DNA of 64,000 nt from Atopobium sp. (GCA_022732885.1 JAIJTS010000004.1:1-64000), one strand, 5' to 3'. Counted from the stretch's first letter, positions 16,344 through 25,974 are shown. Program-made: numbers and translations. Notes: generated by a model not told the origin, from the sequence alone.

Positions 16344-18632
16344 ATGTCTCAAGAACTTGAGTTCTTTGCAACATGTCCAAAGGGCTTTGAAAAGCTCCTT
16401 GCGCATGAGCTAGAAGGCTTACGCATTAAAAAGGTACGCCCCCTTGGTGGACAAGTTGCGTTTTACGGCTCACTTGCCGATGCTTACCGAGTCTGTCTAT
16501 GGTCTCGTCTTACCTCTCGTGTCATTTTGGTGCTCGACCGCATTGGCGCTGCAACTTCTGACGCGCTCTACGAAGACCTCTCCCACATTGCCTGGGAAGA
16601 CCATATTGGCCCACACGCCACTATTGCAGTGAGTGCTCACGGAACAAATGACCAGCTCAGAAACACTAACTTTATTGCTGTCAGAACAAAAGACGCCATT
16701 GTAGACCGGCTTCAAGCAAAGCGCGGAAGCCGTCCTATGGTCAACACGCTTGCACCTGACGTAACTATTGTCGTGCGCGTATCACGCAACCGTGCCACCG
16801 TTGGCATTGACCTTGCTGGTGAGGCACTCTTTAAGCGCAGCCTAACTGGCGGTAGAGGGCCGGCACGTGAGTTTGCGCCGCTCAGACTGGACTACGCTGC
16901 AGCTCTTCTATACCTGCAGGCGCAAACTGCTGCGAGTACACCGCTCTTCTCGCCCGACGCGCCGCTACCGGCGCTGCTGTTCCCGGGAGCAGGCGCGCTT
17001 GCACAAGAGGCTGCGGGCATGGCGCTTGACGTGGCTCCGGGTATCCTGCGCGCTCGCTGGGGCATGACAGGCTGGGCCTGCCACGATGACGATGCCTGGC
17101 AGGATTTGCTTGCCGAAGCCGATGAACGTGCCGAGAAGGGCCAGGAGCGCCAGGTAACGCTCTATGCAGCGGATCCTCGCCCAAAGGCTAAGGAAGCCGT
17201 GCTGTACACGCTTCGTGCGGGCGGCCTCAAGGCAGACGTACAGTTTTTGCCAGCGTCTGAACTGCTAAAACATACAGAGCACTTCACTGGCGTTGTTGCG
17301 GACCTCTCGTGGGCCAAAGAAGAACCCACGCTGCAGGGCTCCGCTTACGCTACGCTTGGACTTTTTGCTGGCCAGGCAAGCACGCTGCTTACCAGCGACA
17401 CAAATACCGATACGGTGCTCAGAGCAACTCCTTCGCAAACGCTTTCTGTCTACGTGGGCAACTCTATTGCTACCATACGCTCCTACCCTGCTGCAGATGC
17501 ACAGAAGATTGATGGCACAGCTAAAACCACTGATGCGCCTGCAAGCAACTCCGAACTCACTTCAGTTCCTGCTGGCCCTACCGTTGTGGTTAATGGACAG
17601 CCCGTAAGTGTGCTGGTTGCTGCATCTGATCAGTTTGCAGCTCGTCTCACAAAAGTGGCTAAACAACGTGCTAAATGGGCTCGTAAAAACGATGTCTCAT
17701 GCTACCGTGTCTACGATGCTGACCTGCCAGATTACGCCGTCAGTATAGACATCTACAAGGGTGCCACAAAGCCAACTACGTGGCTGCAAATCTCTGAATA
17801 CGCCGCTTCTAAAGAGATTGACCCAGATCTTGCAAAGCGTCGCCTTCTAGACGTCCTAGCTCTGGCTCCACGCATTTTGGGCGTGCCCAGTTCAAACGTG
17901 AATCTGAGGACAAGAACACGAGCAAAAGGCGGCTCTCAATACTCTGATGAGGGTAGTGCGGCAGACAACTCAAGAAAAGAAATGCTGCTCATTGATGAGG
18001 GCGGCCTGCTTTTTGAGGTCAACTTTGCCTCAAGATTAGATTGCGGCATTTTCCTGGATCACCGTGATACGCGCGCTGAAATTCGTGAGCTCATGAAGAG
18101 CGCTGGAGCTGCCAAGAGCTTCCTCAACCTGTTTGCCTATACGGGTACCGCTACCTGCTATGCAGCAGACGGCGGCGCACTTCACTCCACCACTGTTGAC
18201 CTCTCTAAACCCTCGCTTGAATGGGCCAAGCGCAACATGAAGCGCAACGGTTTTGATGGCGAAGAGCACGAGTTTGTTCAGGCGGACGTCTTATCTTGGA
18301 TTACAGAGATGCGTCACACCAAAAACCGTTGGAACGTCATCTTCTGCGACGTTCCAACCTTCTCCAACTCATCCCGTATGAAGCAAAACTCATTTGATGT
18401 CCAGAGAGATCACGCTGAGCTCATCATTGGCATTTCTCGCCTTTTAACTCGTGGTGGCGTTGCCATTTTCTCATGCAACCTACGCACCTTTAAACCAGAT
18501 GTCGAGAAAATCCAGCGAGCTGGCGTTGTCATTGAAGACATCACAAGTGAAACAATTCCGGAGGACTTTTCAAGAAATCAGAAAATTCACCACGCTTATA
18601 AAATATTGAGAAAGCCACAAGAAAACTTCTAA
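16344..18632 (+). CDS. rlmL: bifunctional-type 23S rRNA methyltransferase RlmKL with degenerate RlmL catalytic motifs
   Basis: 762 residues. Residues about 5-160 contain a ferredoxin-like/THUMP region (FFATCPKGFEKLLAHEL at the start). A first methyltransferase-like domain follows (about 165-370), then an RlmK domain with FLNLFAYTGTAT (SAM motif I) and FCDVPTFSNSSRM (motif IV, usually DPPTFSNS). The C-terminal half should methylate 23S rRNA (m7G2069 in E. coli). The first domain has lost its expected motifs: where family members have DPMCGSGT it reads LLFPGAGAL, and where they have NPPYG it reads ADLSWAK, so m2G2445 activity is doubtful. The stretch 16890-17200 is visibly richer in G+C than its surroundings. 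Start ATG 16344 lies behind GAAAGGTG. Confidence 0.85.
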   Translation: MSQELEFFATCPKGFEKLLAHELEGLRIKKVRPLGGQVAFYGSLADAYRVCLWSRLTSRVILVLDRIGAATSDALYEDLSHIAWEDHIGPHATIAVSAHGTNDQLRNTNFIAVRTKDAIVDRLQAKRGSRPMVNTLAPDVTIVVRVSRNRATVGIDLAGEALFKRSLTGGRGPAREFAPLRLDYAAALLYLQAQTAASTPLFSPDAPLPALLFPGAGALAQEAAGMALDVAPGILRARWGMTGWACHDDDAWQDLLAEADERAEKGQERQVTLYAADPRPKAKEAVLYTLRAGGLKADVQFLPASELLKHTEHFTGVVADLSWAKEEPTLQGSAYATLGLFAGQASTLLTSDTNTDTVLRATPSQTLSVYVGNSIATIRSYPAADAQKIDGTAKTTDAPASNSELTSVPAGPTVVVNGQPVSVLVAASDQFAARLTKVAKQRAKWARKNDVSCYRVYDADLPDYAVSIDIYKGATKPTTWLQISEYAASKEIDPDLAKRRLLDVLALAPRILGVPSSNVNLRTRTRAKGGSQYSDEGSAADNSRKEMLLIDEGGLLFEVNFASRLDCGIFLDHRDTRAEIRELMKSAGAAKSFLNLFAYTGTATCYAADGGALHSTTVDLSKPSLEWAKRNMKRNGFDGEEHEFVQADVLSWITEMRHTKNRWNVIFCDVPTFSNSSRMKQNSFDVQRDHAELIIGISRLLTRGGVAIFSCNLRTFKPDVEKIQRAGVVIEDITSETIPEDFSRNQKIHHAYKILRKPQENF

Positions 18633-18747
18633 ATATTTTATTGATGGACAAAAAAGATACGTTTATACATTCGCCTAGTTATATCTATGTATATGGACTA
18701 ACATATGAAGATGGACTGTACTTATCATCTGTTGAGAGGATTAATAG

Positions 18748-21030
18748 ATGACCGCAAATAAAGCTGCATTTAATGCACTTTTTTCTAAGAACAAATCCAA
18801 AAAGTCAGCTGGCATTCCGTTAAGTGCTGGCATGGTTTTGGTTACCTTGGGCATTGTCTATGGTGACATTGGAACCTCTCCTATGTACACCATGAAGGCA
18901 ATTATTGCTGGTAATGGTGGGCTCCTTACCATGAATACCGATGTTGTTTTAGGAGCTCTATCCCTTATTATTTGGACGCTAACACTCATCACAACCATTA
19001 AATATGTCGTAGTTGCGATGAAGGCTGACAACCACAATGAGGGTGGCATTTTTGCGCTCTATAGTTTAGTCAAAAGAAGTGCTAAATGGCTGATTATTCC
19101 AGCCATGATTGGTGGTGCAGCTCTTCTTGCTGACGGTATTTTGACCCCAGCCGTAACCGTAACCACCGCTATTGAGGGCTTACGCACCATTCCTGTTGCT
19201 CATGCAGTTATTGGCGATAAACAACACATTGTTGTCATCATCACTATTGCTATTCTTTGCACTCTTTTTGCGTTACAGAAGGCTGGTACTTCTACCATTG
19301 GTAAAGCTTTTGGTCCTGTTATGACCCTTTGGTTTTTGTTCCTGGGTTCTATGGGTGCCATGAACCTACTTGCTGACATAAGTGTTCTTCGAGCTCTTAA
19401 TCCAGTTCGTGGCATTTTATTCCTCTTTAATGGCAATCTTAATGCTGCAGGACTAATGGTTTTAGGTAGCGTCTTTTTATGTACAACCGGCGCAGAAGCT
19501 CTTTACTCTGACATGGGCCACGTTGGCAAAAGCAATATTTATGCTAGTTGGCCATTTGTCAAAATCTGCCTCATTTTGAATTACCTTGGTCAAGGCGCCT
19601 GGCTTATTAGCAACCGTACCGATGCCAATCTAAATGCTATTAAGGATCTTAACCCCTTCTTTGAGATGCTTCCTGACCAGCTCAGACCATTTGCTGTTGT
19701 TCTTTCTGCACTGGCAGCAATCATTGCCTCCCAGGCTCTCATTACTGGTTCTTACTCTATTGTTTCAGAGGCAATTAAGCTTGATCTGATGCCGCACATC
19801 CAAATCAATTACCCATCCACAACCAAGGGTCAAATTTATATTCCTCTAGTCAACAACATCATGTGGGTTGGCTGCATTGGTGTTGTCCTTCTTTTCCAAA
19901 GCTCTGAACACATGGAAGCAGCATATGGTCTTGCCATTACCGTTACCATGTTAATGACTTCAGTTCTGCTCTACACGTATCTCTCTGTCATCAGAAAACG
20001 TATGTGGGCAGCAATTCCATTTATCATTTTCTTTGGTGCTATTGAAGCCATGTTCTTCTTCTCTAGTCTTACCAAGTTCTTCCACGGCGGCTATTTTACC
20101 GTTCTTATGGCTACCGCAATTTTTGTTGTCATGTTTGTATGGCGTCGCGGTACTGCTGTTGAGAGAACGCAGAGCGTTTATCTTCCAGTTGATAAATACA
20201 TTGACCAGCTCCGTAATCTTAGCCACGACAAAGACTATTCAACTCTTGCGGATAACTTGGTCTTCCTCACCAACGATTCATCTTTTGACAAGCTGGATCG
20301 CGATATTCTTTACTCCATTTTGGATAAGCGTCCTAAACGTGCAAAAGCCTATTACTTTATTAACATCTCGCTGACAGATGACCCAAATACGCGTGAGTTC
20401 ATTGTTAATAATTTTGGTACAGACTTTCTATTTAAGATTACCTTGCGCCTTGGCTTTAAGGTTAATCAACGTGTCAACACCTACCTCTACCAAATTGTTG
20501 GTGATTTGATCGAGAATAACCAGCTTGCTCCACAAAACCATAAGTATTCTATTTACAAAGAGCACTCTGAAATTGGCGACTTTAGATTCTGCTTGCTGCG
20601 TAAAGTTTTAGCCCCAGAGACTGACATCAACGGTTTTGATGCTCGTTGTCTTGAGCTCAAATATTTTATTCGCCGCATTTGCGGATCACCTGCTCGTTGG
20701 TATGGTCTTGAAAACTCCAACATTGTCTTTGAGTATGTTCCTTTGTTCTCCAAGGTTAAACGTGAACAGAAACTTACCCGTATTGTGCTTGACGGCGCTT
20801 CTCAAACGGGCTCTATGCCTCTTGTTGGAGCTCCTATGAAAGAGCGTATTGCAGAGATTGAAGAGGATGAAGATATCTTTGCAGAGGCTCTACACAAAGA
20901 GCGCATTGAAAATGCAGCTACTGTCGCAGACTATGTTGGTGGTGACACAGCCAGCTTCCTTCCTCTTAAGCTTGATGAAGAAAATGCTGATGAAGATGTC
21001 TTTGAGGAGCAAATAGACAACAATCAATAG
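18748..21030 (+). CDS. kup: Kup-type K+ uptake transporter
   Basis: 760 residues. The N-terminal 460 residues hold about twelve transmembrane helices and start with LVTLGIVYGDIGTSPMYTMKAI, the KUP/HAK/KT signature with its conserved GDIGTSP. The C-terminal 300 residues are a cytoplasmic regulatory domain that ends in a strongly acidic tail. It imports K+ with protons. The ribosome site is GAGAGGA and the gene is monocistronic with its own terminator. I looked for a c-di-AMP (ydaO-type) riboswitch in the 115 bp upstream and saw none. Confidence 0.95.
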   Translation: MTANKAAFNALFSKNKSKKSAGIPLSAGMVLVTLGIVYGDIGTSPMYTMKAIIAGNGGLLTMNTDVVLGALSLIIWTLTLITTIKYVVVAMKADNHNEGGIFALYSLVKRSAKWLIIPAMIGGAALLADGILTPAVTVTTAIEGLRTIPVAHAVIGDKQHIVVIITIAILCTLFALQKAGTSTIGKAFGPVMTLWFLFLGSMGAMNLLADISVLRALNPVRGILFLFNGNLNAAGLMVLGSVFLCTTGAEALYSDMGHVGKSNIYASWPFVKICLILNYLGQGAWLISNRTDANLNAIKDLNPFFEMLPDQLRPFAVVLSALAAIIASQALITGSYSIVSEAIKLDLMPHIQINYPSTTKGQIYIPLVNNIMWVGCIGVVLLFQSSEHMEAAYGLAITVTMLMTSVLLYTYLSVIRKRMWAAIPFIIFFGAIEAMFFFSSLTKFFHGGYFTVLMATAIFVVMFVWRRGTAVERTQSVYLPVDKYIDQLRNLSHDKDYSTLADNLVFLTNDSSFDKLDRDILYSILDKRPKRAKAYYFINISLTDDPNTREFIVNNFGTDFLFKITLRLGFKVNQRVNTYLYQIVGDLIENNQLAPQNHKYSIYKEHSEIGDFRFCLLRKVLAPETDINGFDARCLELKYFIRRICGSPARWYGLENSNIVFEYVPLFSKVKREQKLTRIVLDGASQTGSMPLVGAPMKERIAEIEEDEDIFAEALHKERIENAATVADYVGGDTASFLPLKLDEENADEDVFEEQIDNNQ

Positions 21031-21063
21031 GTCTAACATGCAGCAGTTTCGCTTCTAACAATA

Positions 21064-21095
21064 AAAGCCGACAGATTGTATCTGCCGGCTTTTTC
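21064..21095 (+). terminator. terminator of kup
   Basis: AAAGCCGACAGAT pairs with ATCTGCCGGCTTT (one A-C mismatch, 3-base loop) and is followed by TTTTCTTT. It lies 34 bp past the kup stop. Confidence 0.8.
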
Positions 21096-21152
21096 TTTAA
21101 ACGATATGTCTCAAACAAAGCTTTAAAACGCTACTCCTTCAGCACCAAACGC

Positions 21153-22055
21153 TTACTCCCCCAGTGCCCATGTTAAGAATCGCGAGAAACCCGCTTCATC
21201 GTTAGTGAGTGTGATATAGGATGCTGCCTCAAAATCTTCACGGCGAGCGTTGGCAACTGCCGTACCCATTCCAGCAGCAGAAAGCATGGTGACATCATTA
21301 AGCGAATCGCCAAATGCCGCAGCATTACTTGTTGAAATACCAAGATGCTTGCAGAGCCACTGAAGTGCAGCGCCCTTTGAGGTGCCGTCGGCCAAAATCT
21401 CCATTCCCATACTCATGGAAGCCGTACCACTGAGCCCCTTTACTGAAGCCACAGCGTCTGCTACGAGTGCTTGGTACTTCTCGCCTTCTGAAACTGACCA
21501 GTAGGAACCAAGTCGTTCGATAGTAGTTACGCTGTCAATGAACTCCTCGACACTTTGGTCAAAAGGTGTGCGTGAGCGCTGCATAAACGCTGCATGATCT
21601 GCAGGAATACCAAGCTGAGAGATAAGATTATGTCTTGAGCGCTCCAGATAGACACCTCCGTCCGCGAAGATGTCAAAAGTCACAGGATAATCCTTAAGCT
21701 TTTGATACAACTCAAGAGCTTGCTCTTTGGTAACAGTAGACTCGTGAAGCACTGTCTGGGTTGAAAGGTCTCTGATAATAGCGCCGTCACAGGAAATAAC
21801 GTACTTAGAAGCAGGATGGTTCACAACCTCTTTTGGCAGTACGTTAAATGCGCGCCCAGAACAAGGTACAAAAGGAATTCCCAGTTCAGCTAAGCGGTCC
21901 AACATTGCCATGTTGTCAGAAACAAGAGATTTATCAGTGTGCAAAAACGTCTCATCCATATCGGAAAAGACAATATTTACTTCTAGATTTGATACATCTT
22001 GAGTAAGCCAAGACTGCTTCTGAGCTATAAGTTCTTCGGTAGAAAGCTCTGACAA
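21153..22055 (-). CDS. HAD-superfamily hydrolase, Cof type
   Basis: 300 residues. HAD motif I is FSDMDETFLHTDKS (nucleophile and acid/base Asp pair, about residues 31-35); a Cof-type C2 cap follows; ADGTSKGAALQWLCKHLG carries the motif III lysine and AAFGDSLNDVTML is motif IV. All catalytic residues are present. It is probably a sugar-phosphate or cofactor phosphatase; the substrate cannot be read from sequence. The start is a TTG (22053-22055) eight bases behind AAAGAGG. It follows the ACT-domain gene by 12 bp in the same direction and is probably co-transcribed with it. Confidence 0.85.
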   Translation of the reverse strand: MSELSTEELIAQKQSWLTQDVSNLEVNIVFSDMDETFLHTDKSLVSDNMAMLDRLAELGIPFVPCSGRAFNVLPKEVVNHPASKYVISCDGAIIRDLSTQTVLHESTVTKEQALELYQKLKDYPVTFDIFADGGVYLERSRHNLISQLGIPADHAAFMQRSRTPFDQSVEEFIDSVTTIERLGSYWSVSEGEKYQALVADAVASVKGLSGTASMSMGMEILADGTSKGAALQWLCKHLGISTSNAAAFGDSLNDVTMLSAAGMGTAVANARREDFEAASYITLTNDEAGFSRFLTWALGE

Positions 22056-22067
22056 AACAAAACCTCT

Positions 22068-22355
22068 TTATGGTCGATACATAAACGTGAAGACCTCTTC
22101 ACGCTGCATATTTACCTGTACACCAAGCTTTTCCGAGACGGTATCAAGACGCTCTTTGAGGCTCAAGAAAGACTCAGCATTCTCAAGTTCAACCAACATG
22201 GTCATGGTGAAAATACCAGATAAAATTGTCTGAGCAATATCCAGGATATTTGCGTTGGACTCAGCCAAAGTAGTTGAAATTGCTGCAACAATTCCTGGGG
22301 TATCGCTACCCAAAACAGTAACAACAGCACGATTAGCAGATGTTTCTGAAGCCAT
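22068..22355 (-). CDS. ACT-domain protein (UPF0237 family)
   Basis: 95 residues, a single ACT domain: AVVTVLGSDTPGIVAAISTTLAESNANILDIAQTI matches the GcvR-like/UPF0237 start, and FTMTMLVEL is the second strand. The family length is about 90, so this is complete. Stand-alone ACT proteins are small-molecule (often amino acid) sensors; ligand and partner are unknown. It is the first gene of a two-gene leftward unit with the HAD phosphatase. Confidence 0.85.
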   Translation of the reverse strand: MASETSANRAVVTVLGSDTPGIVAAISTTLAESNANILDIAQTILSGIFTMTMLVELENAESFLSLKERLDTVSEKLGVQVNMQREEVFTFMYRP

Positions 22356-22392
22356 AATTCCCCATCTCTTAAACGGATGGGTTAATTGTACT

Positions 22393-22893
22393 CTATGCCT
22401 TTCCGATTTCTATGCCATATCGTGAGCTAAATATGCTTTGAATCTCTTCAACAGAGCAATTAAGTGCAGTAATGAGCTCATAAAGGCCGCGATTACTTGC
22501 CATCCTAAAAATTCTTTCGTAAGAAACAGGAGGTTTCTTACTAAGCGAGCGCGCGGTATTGATTCGACTCCTAAACGTTTTGGCAATACTAATAGAATCC
22601 TTACAGGAGCCTTCTCTAATAACGTGTCTAAAGTGTGATTCTTCGAGCGACGCATTATGAATATGGAGGGTAATCAGCTCAATTTGCGGATACGTATCAA
22701 CAAGATTTGCTGCCTCTTCATGCGTCATAAGATCACGGAGCCTAAACTCCTGACTAAGAGGAAATACAATTTGAACAGGGTGTTTTTGCCCAATAGGAGA
22801 CAAAACGTAGGCAGGAGTAGGTTCCGACACCACATCTTCAATAAGACATACGCCCTGACCTGGGTGAATGCAAAACTCTCCAACAGCTCGCAT
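22393..22893 (-). CDS. carD: CarD-family transcriptional regulator
   Basis: 166 residues from ATG 22891-22893 (GAGGAG, 7-base spacing). The N-terminus AVGEFCIHPGQGVCLIEDV is the CarD/CdnL RNA-polymerase-interacting domain (usual form GdxVVYPxHGVGxI). The C-terminal part, about 100 residues of helices, fits the DNA-minor-groove domain. Known: CarD stabilises the RNA polymerase open complex at rRNA and other promoters in actinobacteria. Monocistronic; a leftward TATACT at about 22929-22934 could be its -10. Confidence 0.8.
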   Translation of the reverse strand: MRAVGEFCIHPGQGVCLIEDVVSEPTPAYVLSPIGQKHPVQIVFPLSQEFRLRDLMTHEEAANLVDTYPQIELITLHIHNASLEESHFRHVIREGSCKDSISIAKTFRSRINTARSLSKKPPVSYERIFRMASNRGLYELITALNCSVEEIQSIFSSRYGIEIGKA

Positions 22894-23014
22894 AACACCA
22901 CTCCTCTCAGATAACAATAGTATATCATGAGAGGCTCGATATACACTGATGACCTACAGCTTTATAGAGCATTACAGGTCATTCAGTAACATAACAATAT
23001 TTTATATAAGGAAT

Positions 23015-23728
23015 CTAATCAATCATTGTAATGGATTCAATAACTGGTTGCTCAGAAGCAGGAATGGTTCCGTTTGAATCGGTAGGCTTTGCACCTTTAC
23101 AGATGGCATCAACAACATCCATTCCACTTGTTACCGTGCCAAATGCTGCATAGTTTCCATTTAGAGTTGAGTTGTCTGCCTGCATGATAAAGAACTGAGA
23201 GCTTGCCGAGTTTGGATCTTGAGCGCGTGCCATGGAAATAGTTCCACGTGTATGCGAGATGTTATTCTCGACACCATTTTTTGTGAACTCACCCTTGATT
23301 TTGTTCTCAGATCCTCCCGAGCCATTACCCTTAGGATCTCCGCCTTGAATCATGAAACCGTCAATAATGCGATGGAACGTAAGTCCGTTATAGAAGCCTG
23401 ACTCGGCAAGATGAGCAAAATTGGAAACCGTAATAGGCGCAACATTTGCGTTAAGGGTGGCCTCGATAGTGCCGTAACCCTTCACCACAATACGGACATG
23501 GTGAACACCCTTTGCATAGGGGTCATCCGCTGCAACAGAATCAATGTAGCCCTTATTTTGCGAGCTCTGAGACTGTGTCTGTTGCGTCTGCTGTGATTGC
23601 TGCGTTTGCGAGCTTGCTTGAGGTTGTGACTTATTGGTGCCTTTTAAAAGAGTGAAGAGTATTACTCCCGCCGCAAGCAAAACGATGACGATAGCCCCGT
23701 AAAGTCGGCGATTCTTTGTTTCAAACAC
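23015..23728 (-). CDS. membrane-anchored cyclophilin-type peptidyl-prolyl isomerase
   Basis: 237 residues. An N-terminal anchor (about 9-28), a Gln/Ser-rich linker (about 33-60, mostly SQTQQ-type units) and then a cyclophilin domain with FHRIIDGFMIQGGDPKGNGSGG and SSQFFIMQ. It catalyses Xaa-Pro isomerisation during folding of exported proteins outside the membrane. The gene starts 15 bp after the stop of the lipoprotein gene 23744-25567 on the same strand, so the two are probably co-transcribed. Confidence 0.92.
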   Translation of the reverse strand: MFETKNRRLYGAIVIVLLAAGVILFTLLKGTNKSQPQASSQTQQSQQTQQTQSQSSQNKGYIDSVAADDPYAKGVHHVRIVVKGYGTIEATLNANVAPITVSNFAHLAESGFYNGLTFHRIIDGFMIQGGDPKGNGSGGSENKIKGEFTKNGVENNISHTRGTISMARAQDPNSASSQFFIMQADNSTLNGNYAAFGTVTSGMDVVDAICKGAKPTDSNGTIPASEQPVIESITMID

Positions 23729-23743
23729 GCTATGCCCTCCCCT

Positions 23744-25567
23744 TTAAGCAGATGCACTCGAGACAATCCAAGACACCAGATTGGCGGTTGCATTGCCTGT
23801 TCTCTCGGCAAGAACGTGACCTTTGTCCCAAACAAGCGTGTAATCAACACTACTTACGCCCGAGAAATGCTTTAAAGACAATCCCAAGTTGAACGAGGTA
23901 CAAATTGAGGTATCAGCATTCTGAGCTCCCTCATTAATGCGCCAATAAGGAGCAACCGATGCCGTCTGATAACCTTTGTAAGATGCGCTGGTAAAGTACA
24001 GCGGATTGAACATATCAACACGAGTTGAAATGTCATTCTCAAGCGTATCTGCCTTGTTTAGATCAGAAGACCAATCATTAGCGTAGCTGGACTTCCAACC
24101 AGTCAGTTTCATATACGTATCGAGGTTCTTTTTGATGAGGCTGGCAGTTTGCTCATCAAAATGCAGAGTACTTTGCTCGCCTACACCAAAAAGCTGATTT
24201 GCTCGAGTGCTTCTATCAGGAGCATCAAAAGCTCCAACAGAAAGCGATGCACCTCTCAAAGCGCGCGAGAAACCCCTCAGGTTCTCAAGCTCAATGCTCT
24301 GACGACGAAGGTTATATACAACCCAAATAGACTCAGAGTTCAGAGAAGTGAAATAGTGCTCTGCGGAATCGTAGATAGTAGATTGAACCTGCTGAGTAGC
24401 AGGAGTCGCATTGTCCGTGCCACGAACTGTTGCAAGATTTGGATCACCTGGAAACGTAGGCTCCTCCAGGCGCTGAGATGTGAAAGTATACGGGAATGAA
24501 TTGTCTTTAATAAAGTTACTTGCAGAAGACTTAAGCTCATTGATAAGAAGATCTGCATATGAGCCGGCGGTATAGATGCCAGAGTTAGTCTCATCAAGAC
24601 TGACCTTACTGTCATTGCTATCAAGAAAATCCATGCTGTTGACAAACGTAGCATATGCACCAGCAAGATCTTGCGAGAGAGGTTGTGTCCATGCGCCCTC
24701 AGCACGAGAATCTGTTGCATCTGCATACTGACCAGCTGACCACTCATACGCTGCATCAGCAAGGTCATATGAGGTTGTAGGACACCATGACGCACTGCCG
24801 TAAATAGAGTCTGAAATCTGCTCGCCCTTATCGTTATGTGTAGCAGCGCCAACAGAATTAAGGTATGGAGCATAGAGCGGAGAGTCTCCCGAGGTTCCCA
24901 GTACCGCGCTAAGACCGCCGCCGGCTGCAAAGCCAAACACAAAAATCTTTGATGTATTGCATGGGAGCAGCTCATTGTTGTAGCGCAAATATCTGATGGC
25001 TGCCTTGAGGTCTACTGCTGGCCAAGGAGATCCACCTGCGTAAAGCTCATCCGAACCTGAGGTTGAATCATAGCCTGCGCTTCTGCCGCGGAAACCTGCG
25101 TATACATACACACAACCAGCCTCAAGGTACGGTGCAAGACCTTCATATGAGTAACTTGTAGGGGCACTCTGAGGGGCAAGCGTTGCTGTGTTAATAGGCA
25201 TAACAACTGGTGCGGTACGAGCGGTGAAGCTGCCCACAACGGCCTTCTCGCTCACTTCACACTCGTAGGTAGAGCCATTTTTCTTACCCGAAAAATACTT
25301 TCCGGGCACAAAGACCGACAAAGTATTTACTGACTTGCTTGCAGGCTTAATGCAGTACTGAATACCCAGCTGATAGTAACAGTCATTATCCTCGTCATAG
25401 CTCCACTGGGTCATATCCAGCTTAAGCGACTTAAACTCTTCAAGGTTCACGTTAGATGCAGGCTGATTTGTATTCTCAGATGTCCTTGCCTGTGGAGTGC
25501 ACGCTGCCAGTGTACCGGCGGCTCCCAAAGCAGAAAGAGACAAGAATTCTTTTCTCGTAAAGGCCAT
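23744..25567 (-). CDS. esterase-like (tannase subtype B-like) lipoprotein lacking the catalytic Ser
   Basis: 607 residues. The N-terminus MAFTRKEFLSLSALGAAGTLAAC is a lipoprotein signal (lipobox LAAC, Cys23) with a weak Tat-like TRKEFL. The body looks like an alpha/beta hydrolase of the bacterial tannase/feruloyl-esterase type: YVYAGFRGRSAGYDS (oxyanion region), KAAIRYLRYN, and FGFAAGGGLSAVLGTSGDS where these enzymes have GxSxGG. Here the nucleophile position is Ala (codon GCA). WCPTTSYDLADAAYEW and SVDYTLVWDKGHV follow, so Asp and His positions look present. It is probably a surface protein that has lost or altered catalysis. Family assignment is by recollection of the motif pattern; moderate confidence. 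Confidence 0.6.
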   Translation of the reverse strand: MAFTRKEFLSLSALGAAGTLAACTPQARTSENTNQPASNVNLEEFKSLKLDMTQWSYDEDNDCYYQLGIQYCIKPASKSVNTLSVFVPGKYFSGKKNGSTYECEVSEKAVVGSFTARTAPVVMPINTATLAPQSAPTSYSYEGLAPYLEAGCVYVYAGFRGRSAGYDSTSGSDELYAGGSPWPAVDLKAAIRYLRYNNELLPCNTSKIFVFGFAAGGGLSAVLGTSGDSPLYAPYLNSVGAATHNDKGEQISDSIYGSASWCPTTSYDLADAAYEWSAGQYADATDSRAEGAWTQPLSQDLAGAYATFVNSMDFLDSNDSKVSLDETNSGIYTAGSYADLLINELKSSASNFIKDNSFPYTFTSQRLEEPTFPGDPNLATVRGTDNATPATQQVQSTIYDSAEHYFTSLNSESIWVVYNLRRQSIELENLRGFSRALRGASLSVGAFDAPDRSTRANQLFGVGEQSTLHFDEQTASLIKKNLDTYMKLTGWKSSYANDWSSDLNKADTLENDISTRVDMFNPLYFTSASYKGYQTASVAPYWRINEGAQNADTSICTSFNLGLSLKHFSGVSSVDYTLVWDKGHVLAERTGNATANLVSWIVSSASA

Positions 25568-25695
25568 AATTTCCCCTCGAATAGTTTATTCAGTGGAGGC
25601 AGCAACAACCGCTGACCTAGTTAAAGCTAGTCACCTATTGTACCAATTTGCAAACGTGTATGCTTAAAAGCGAGCGTTTAGAGAAACGAGTTAGT

Positions 25696-25965
25696 ATGCC
25701 AAAAGTTGTCAACTTTTTTGATCTCATTCATCTTAATGAAAGACTTGCTCAGCAGGGACTTCTAAGTAAAGTTCACCTGCGCGACGCATGTGGCAAGCAA
25801 TCTCTTTGGATAGAACTCCCCTCTGGTGAAAAAACCGATGAGCACGAGAAAATCGACGGTCAAGAGCTTGAAAAAACAAAGGAGCAAGTTAAGGCGTTTT
25901 TTGCAATAAAGGGTATGTCCGTTGAATTTGACCTCACTGGTGGAAAAAATTTCTGGATTGTATAA
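25696..25965 (+). CDS. small conserved-looking protein of unknown function
   Basis: 89 residues from ATG 25696 (MPKVVNFFDLIHLNERL); upstream in-frame TTG 25648 and ATG 25660 are less likely. The protein is soluble and mixed alpha/beta, with an N-terminal helix, a KVHLRDACGKQSLWIEL strand block, a charged middle (residues about 55-70) and GMSVEFDLTGGKNFWIV at the end. I do not recognise it with certainty. The ordered secondary-structure pattern and its position between a lipoprotein gene and a tRNA in housekeeping territory suggest a real gene. No signal peptide or membrane segment. Confidence 0.6.
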   Translation: MPKVVNFFDLIHLNERLAQQGLLSKVHLRDACGKQSLWIELPSGEKTDEHEKIDGQELEKTKEQVKAFFAIKGMSVEFDLTGGKNFWIV

Positions 25966-25974
25966 ATTGCCCGC

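Noticed and set aside
18633..18747. c-di-AMP riboswitch upstream of kup
   Set aside because: The spacer is too short and lacks the conserved helices and motifs of that class.
22949..22982. ATGACCT/AGGTCAT inverted repeat between the cyclophilin and carD genes
   Set aside because: Only 7 bp with a 20-base loop and no T run; too weak to call a terminator or operator.
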